Shown here piece after piece: positions 25,280 to 28,258 of a stretch of 28,258 nt of DNA. This stretch comes from Anaerolineae bacterium. Lineage in GTDB: Bacteria > Chloroflexota > Anaerolineae > Anaerolineales > Villigracilaceae. The notes beneath the pieces were generated by a model. That model worked only from the letters and a program-made list of their open reading frames with translations, was not told the origin of the DNA and did not search any database. The first letter of the stretch is position 1; every line of letters starts with the position of its first letter. The position numbers were made by a program, and so were the translations under genes. The DNA is taken from positions 1-28,258 of the forward strand of contig JAFLCF010000038.1 of NCBI GenBank assembly GCA_017303735.1, given 5' to 3'.

Positions 25280-26330
25280 AACCTTTGGAATAGATAAACA
25301 TCGCTGGCGTCATATTCTGGCATCGATTCGCGATACCGGCATTCTATTGCGCGAGTTCCAAGCCCCGCTCTTCTGGTTCACATTTGCCATTTTGGGCGGC
25401 GGAATTTTATATGAATATCTGTCAAGCCAGGTGAATGAGCCGGTTAATAGTTTGATGGAAGCCATTTATATCGTGCTAACCGTCACCTTCCTCCAACCGC
25501 CCAACCGTGACTTCCCCAACCATATCTCTCTACAATTATTTCACTTTGTCATGCCGATCATTGGGCTGATCTTTCTGGCGCAAGGGCTGGCAGATTTTGG
25601 AAGTTTATTCTTCAACCGAAAATCAAGAAACAAGGAATGGGAAATGGCAGTCGCTTCGACCCTTAACAACCACATCATCCTCGTCGGGCTGGGACATCTC
25701 GGTTACCGCGTGGCGCTCAAACTGCACGAAATGGGTGAAACCCTGGCAGTGATCGAATTTAATGCCGATGCTGACACGGTTATTGCTGTAAAAAATATGG
25801 GCATCCCCGTGATTCACGACGACGCCACCCGCCCTTCCATTCTTGAAGGCGCAAACATCAAAAAAGCGCGCGCCATTATCATGGCAAGTCAGAACGACGC
25901 CATGAATTTACAGATCGCGCTCAAAGCCCGCACGCTCAACCCAAAGATCCAGATCGTCGTTCGTATTTTTGACGATGATTTTGCTCATGCTTTGCAGGAA
26001 CAATTTGGTTTCATTGCCTTAAGCGCCACAGAAATGGCAGCCCCTGTCTTCGCCGCCGCCGCTGCCGGAGTGGATGTGACCAACCCGATCTCGGTCGAAG
26101 GTCAACTGCTCAGTCTCGCAAGGCTAACCATTGCAAAAGAAGCACCTTTCGCAACGAAAACAGTCGGCTATGTGGAAGATACCTATCACCTCAATATCGT
26201 TCTACATCGCCGCAATGGCGAATCTGAAATGCACCCCACCGATAACACCCGCATCCAACCGGGCGATGTGCTCGCCATCCTTGGCGGACCCGACCAGTTG
26301 AACCACATCCTTCACGAAAATGGACAGTGA
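25272..26330 (+). CDS. channel-like membrane protein with RCK (TrkA-type) domain, altered filter
   Basis: 352 residues. Two membrane segments (about 32-52 and 88-110) flank a pore-helix-like stretch, as in two-segment K+ channels. The filter, however, reads TVTFLQ (70-75) instead of TVGYGD, followed by PPNRDFP. An RCK N-domain follows (about 132-250) with the Rossmann motif GLGHLG (139-144) and acidic E162, suited to NAD(H) binding, then an RCK C-domain (about 265-350). RCK domains gate K+ channels through nucleotide or ion binding. Whether this protein conducts K+ is doubtful. It overlaps the phosphatase gene before it and the P-loop gene after it (11 nt). Confidence 0.85.
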   Translation: MHKTFGIDKHRWRHILASIRDTGILLREFQAPLFWFTFAILGGGILYEYLSSQVNEPVNSLMEAIYIVLTVTFLQPPNRDFPNHISLQLFHFVMPIIGLIFLAQGLADFGSLFFNRKSRNKEWEMAVASTLNNHIILVGLGHLGYRVALKLHEMGETLAVIEFNADADTVIAVKNMGIPVIHDDATRPSILEGANIKKARAIIMASQNDAMNLQIALKARTLNPKIQIVVRIFDDDFAHALQEQFGFIALSATEMAAPVFAAAAAGVDVTNPISVEGQLLSLARLTIAKEAPFATKTVGYVEDTYHLNIVLHRRNGESEMHPTDNTRIQPGDVLAILGGPDQLNHILHENGQ

Positions 26331-26682
26331 CCCCGCCTCTCCTCTGATCGGTGTTGTCGGTCCGTGTGGCGCGGGAAAATCCACACTGATCGCTGGGCTC
26401 GAAAAACATGGCTATCGTTGCCGTCACATCGCACAGGAACATTCCTTCGCCAAACAAATGTGGAAGATCATTTCCAAGCCAGATATTTTGATCTTCCTAG
26501 AATGTTCTTTTGAAAACTCCACAAAACGCCGCAACCTAAATTGGCTACCCGCAGACCACGAAGAACAACTTCGCCGCCTGAGCCACGCACGCGAACATGC
26601 CGACATTGTCATTGATACGAACACGTTGAACCAGGACGGAGTCCTCGCCCAAGCCCTGACCTCCCTAAAAAGCCAACTCTAA
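26320..26682 (+). CDS. small P-loop nucleotide-binding protein
   Basis: 120 residues. A Walker A motif GPCGAGKST (14-22) lies at the N-terminus, followed by a short domain with KPDILIFLECS (hydrophobic strand ending in Glu) and an Arg-rich helix (STKRRNLNW) that resembles the lid or phosphate-sensing part of nucleoside/shikimate-type kinases. It is shorter than most such kinases, and I cannot name a substrate. The ATG lies 11 nt inside the end of the RCK gene, so it is likely co-translated with the phosphatase and channel-like protein. Confidence 0.8.
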   Translation: MDSDPASPLIGVVGPCGAGKSTLIAGLEKHGYRCRHIAQEHSFAKQMWKIISKPDILIFLECSFENSTKRRNLNWLPADHEEQLRRLSHAREHADIVIDTNTLNQDGVLAQALTSLKSQL

Positions 26683-26684
26683 CC

Positions 26685-26739
26685 CCAAGCCTTGCCCCGC
26701 TTCAGGCGTGGACCCAGGCTTGGTTGCCAGACCAAGCCT
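26685..26739. repeat. three CCAAGCCT copies able to form alternative hairpins
   Basis: CCAAGCCT at 26685-26692, its reverse complement at 26716-26723, and CCAAGCCT again at 26732-26739. The middle copy can pair with either neighbour. No T-run follows. Confidence 0.55.
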
Positions 26740-26788
26740 CGCTCAAGCCCGAGCCGATTCCTTTTCTCCAAAAATCAATCAACGGGAG

Positions 26789-26794
26789 TATAAT
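26789..26794 (+). promoter_or_regulatory. -10 box of the secD promoter
   Basis: TATAAT 56 nt before the SecD ATG at 26850. No clear -35 is seen at 17 nt. The leader includes a 7-bp hairpin (GTGGCGC / GCGCCAC, 26804-26822) and a GGAGAT ribosome site at 26835. Confidence 0.5.
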
Positions 26795-26849
26795 GTCGTC
26801 CGCGTGGCGCAAAAAGCGCCACATTTTCGTGGATGGAGATATTGACCGT

Positions 26850-28208
26850 ATGATTCGTAACTTAACCAATCGCATCATTCTCATTGTGATGATCATTGCA
26901 CTCGCTTTGTGGGTCGACCTGAGCGATGAGATCAAGATCATCAACCCATTGAGCAATGAGCCCCTTTTTCTTCAGAACATTGAGCCAAGGCTTGGGCTCG
27001 ACCTGCAGGGCGGCTTGCAAGTGTTGCTTGAAGCCGATATTCCCGCCGACCAACAGATTGATAGTGAGTCGATGGAGCTTGCCCGCAGTATCGTGCAGCA
27101 ACGTACCGATGCTCTGGGCGTGAATGAAAATCTCATTCAGCTTGCAGGCGACCGCCGCATTGTTGGGGAATTCCCCGGCTTGGCTGATACTGAGTCTGTG
27201 CTGGCGATCATCCAACAGACCGGCTTGCTTGAATTCGTAGACACCGGCGATTTCAACCCTGAAGAAGGTGAAATCCTTTTCACCGACTATAGCCCGACAG
27301 GCGAAGCAGTAACCCTGCCCGAAAGCGGCGAGATCATGTATCACACCATTATGACCGGCGCAGAATTGGATTCTGTCACTGTTGGCACCGATCAGCTTGG
27401 GGCAAACTATGTGATCAATTTCACGTTGAAGTCTGAGGGTGCCAAAATATTTGCCGAACATACATCTGCAAATTCGGGTAAATTCCTTACCATCCTTCTC
27501 GACAAGCGGGTGATTTCCGCACCGATCATCAACGATCCGATCACAGGCGGACAAGGCACGATCAGTGGAAACTTCACCGCCGAAAGCGCCAATTCTTTTG
27601 CGGTTCAGCTTCGCTACGGTTCGTTGCCGGTTCCGTTGAAGGTCGTTGAAACCCGTATCATCGGACCCACCCTCGGCGCAGACTCATTGAACAAGAGCCT
27701 TGTGGCGGGGTTGATCGGTATGGCGATCGTGGCAATGTTCATGATCCTGTATTACCGCATGCCCGGGTTGGCGGCTGTCCTTTCGATCTTAACCTATGCA
27801 GCGATCGCATTCGCTATTTTCAAATGGTTCCACTTTACGCTCACCCTTCCGGCTATTGCGGGCTTCTTGCTCAGCACCGGTTCAGCGTTGGACGCAAACA
27901 TCCTGATCTTTGAGCGCATCAAGGAAGAACTCCGAAACGGACGCAGTATTGTTCAGGCGCTGGATCTCGGCTGGACACGTGCTTGGTCCTCGATCCGCGA
28001 CTCGAACCTCTCGGCGATCATTACAGCCATCATCCTATTCTGGTTCGGCTCCTCCTTCGGTGCAACCATCGTCAAGGGCTTTTCTCTGACCCTCGCGCTT
28101 GGCGTTATGATCTCACTCTTCACCGCCATCTATATCACACGCACATTGCTGGCGATCTTTATCAACGCCTTCAAGCCTAAAAATCTTGACGCGTGGTTTG
28201 GTCTTTAA
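26850..28208 (+). CDS. secD: protein translocase subunit SecD
   Basis: 452 residues from the ATG at 26850, which has GGAG about 11 nt upstream and gives the normal N-terminal membrane segment (about 8-24). Longer starts at 26724 (TTG) and 26793 would read through the promoter and leader hairpin. SecD with SecF uses the proton gradient to help move proteins through SecYEG. The family motif GLDLQGG is present at about 50-56, then the periplasmic P1 region. Five more membrane segments fill the C-terminus (about 285-440), with GSALDANILIFERIKEE matching the conserved family helix. SecF follows after 24 nt, the standard arrangement. Confidence 0.97.
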   Translation: MIRNLTNRIILIVMIIALALWVDLSDEIKIINPLSNEPLFLQNIEPRLGLDLQGGLQVLLEADIPADQQIDSESMELARSIVQQRTDALGVNENLIQLAGDRRIVGEFPGLADTESVLAIIQQTGLLEFVDTGDFNPEEGEILFTDYSPTGEAVTLPESGEIMYHTIMTGAELDSVTVGTDQLGANYVINFTLKSEGAKIFAEHTSANSGKFLTILLDKRVISAPIINDPITGGQGTISGNFTAESANSFAVQLRYGSLPVPLKVVETRIIGPTLGADSLNKSLVAGLIGMAIVAMFMILYYRMPGLAAVLSILTYAAIAFAIFKWFHFTLTLPAIAGFLLSTGSALDANILIFERIKEELRNGRSIVQALDLGWTRAWSSIRDSNLSAIITAIILFWFGSSFGATIVKGFSLTLALGVMISLFTAIYITRTLLAIFINAFKPKNLDAWFGL

Positions 28209-28232
28209 TAGAAAGCTTCAAGGATACACGTT

Positions 28233-28258
28233 ATGAATATTCTTGGTAAACGATACAT
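28233..28258 (+). CDS. secF: protein translocase subunit SecF, first codons only
   Basis: ATG at 28233 with AAGGA about 8 nt upstream. The visible residues MNILGKRY resemble the start of SecF proteins, and the position directly after secD supports the call. The gene runs off the window. Confidence 0.7.

Noticed and set aside
26724..26849. TTG start extending SecD by 42 residues
   Set aside because: Would translate the TATAAT box and leader hairpin; the ATG at 26850 gives the expected SecD N-terminus.

Overview
This is a chromosomal window that looks like a Chloroflexota bacterium, most likely Anaerolineae. That placement is an inference from family style: multi-GAF soluble histidine kinases, Pro/Thr-rich lipoprotein linkers, a compact SpoIIE-type phosphatase, and several genes whose -10 box sits only 7-8 nt before the start codon. 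No rRNA or other decisive marker is present. I saw no tRNA, rRNA, CRISPR array, integrase or transposase.

Layout. (1) 1-1475 (+): the end of a DUF1361 membrane protein, overlapping a YqeB/EF2563-type molybdenum-hydroxylase maturation protein. (2) 1476-2600 (+): an AT-rich insert with a small lipoprotein gene and a frameshifted membrane-anchored gene. (3) 2631-7719 (-): a signalling cluster of a three-GAF histidine kinase, a receiver-GAF-kinase hybrid and a winged-helix response regulator, closed by a clear terminator. (4) 7762-10514 (-): a two-gene unit of a nucleoid-associated-type (NA37/YejK) protein and an unrecognised 554-residue protein with three C-terminal membrane segments. This is the best candidate for an undescribed system. 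(5) 10676-17842 (+): a tight run of trmFO, an M28/glutaminyl-cyclase-like peptidase, a histidine kinase, hflX, a small membrane protein, and a pseudokinase joined through a membrane segment to a TolB-type propeller. (6) 17843-18194: the only gene-free stretch over 300 bases. (7) 18195-18785 (+): a SET-domain protein with post-SET cysteines, then a terminator. (8) 18876-24545 (-): pckA and an aminotransferase in one operon, a phospholipase D-like lipoprotein, fabD and rpmF. (9) 24536-28258 (+): a PP2C/SpoIIE phosphatase, a channel-like RCK protein lacking the K+ filter, a small P-loop protein, then secD and the first codons of secF.

How the genes fit together. The aminotransferase and PEP carboxykinase both act at oxaloacetate. 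RpmF and FabD are the remains of the common rpmF-fab neighbourhood. The kinase genes in region 3 look like one phosphorelay. The phosphatase, RCK and P-loop genes overlap and are probably co-translated. Several hairpins lie in leaders or between genes, including a terminator-shaped one ahead of the aminotransferase-pckA operon. A nearly consensus promoter for rpmF shares its -35 region with the divergent phosphatase promoter.
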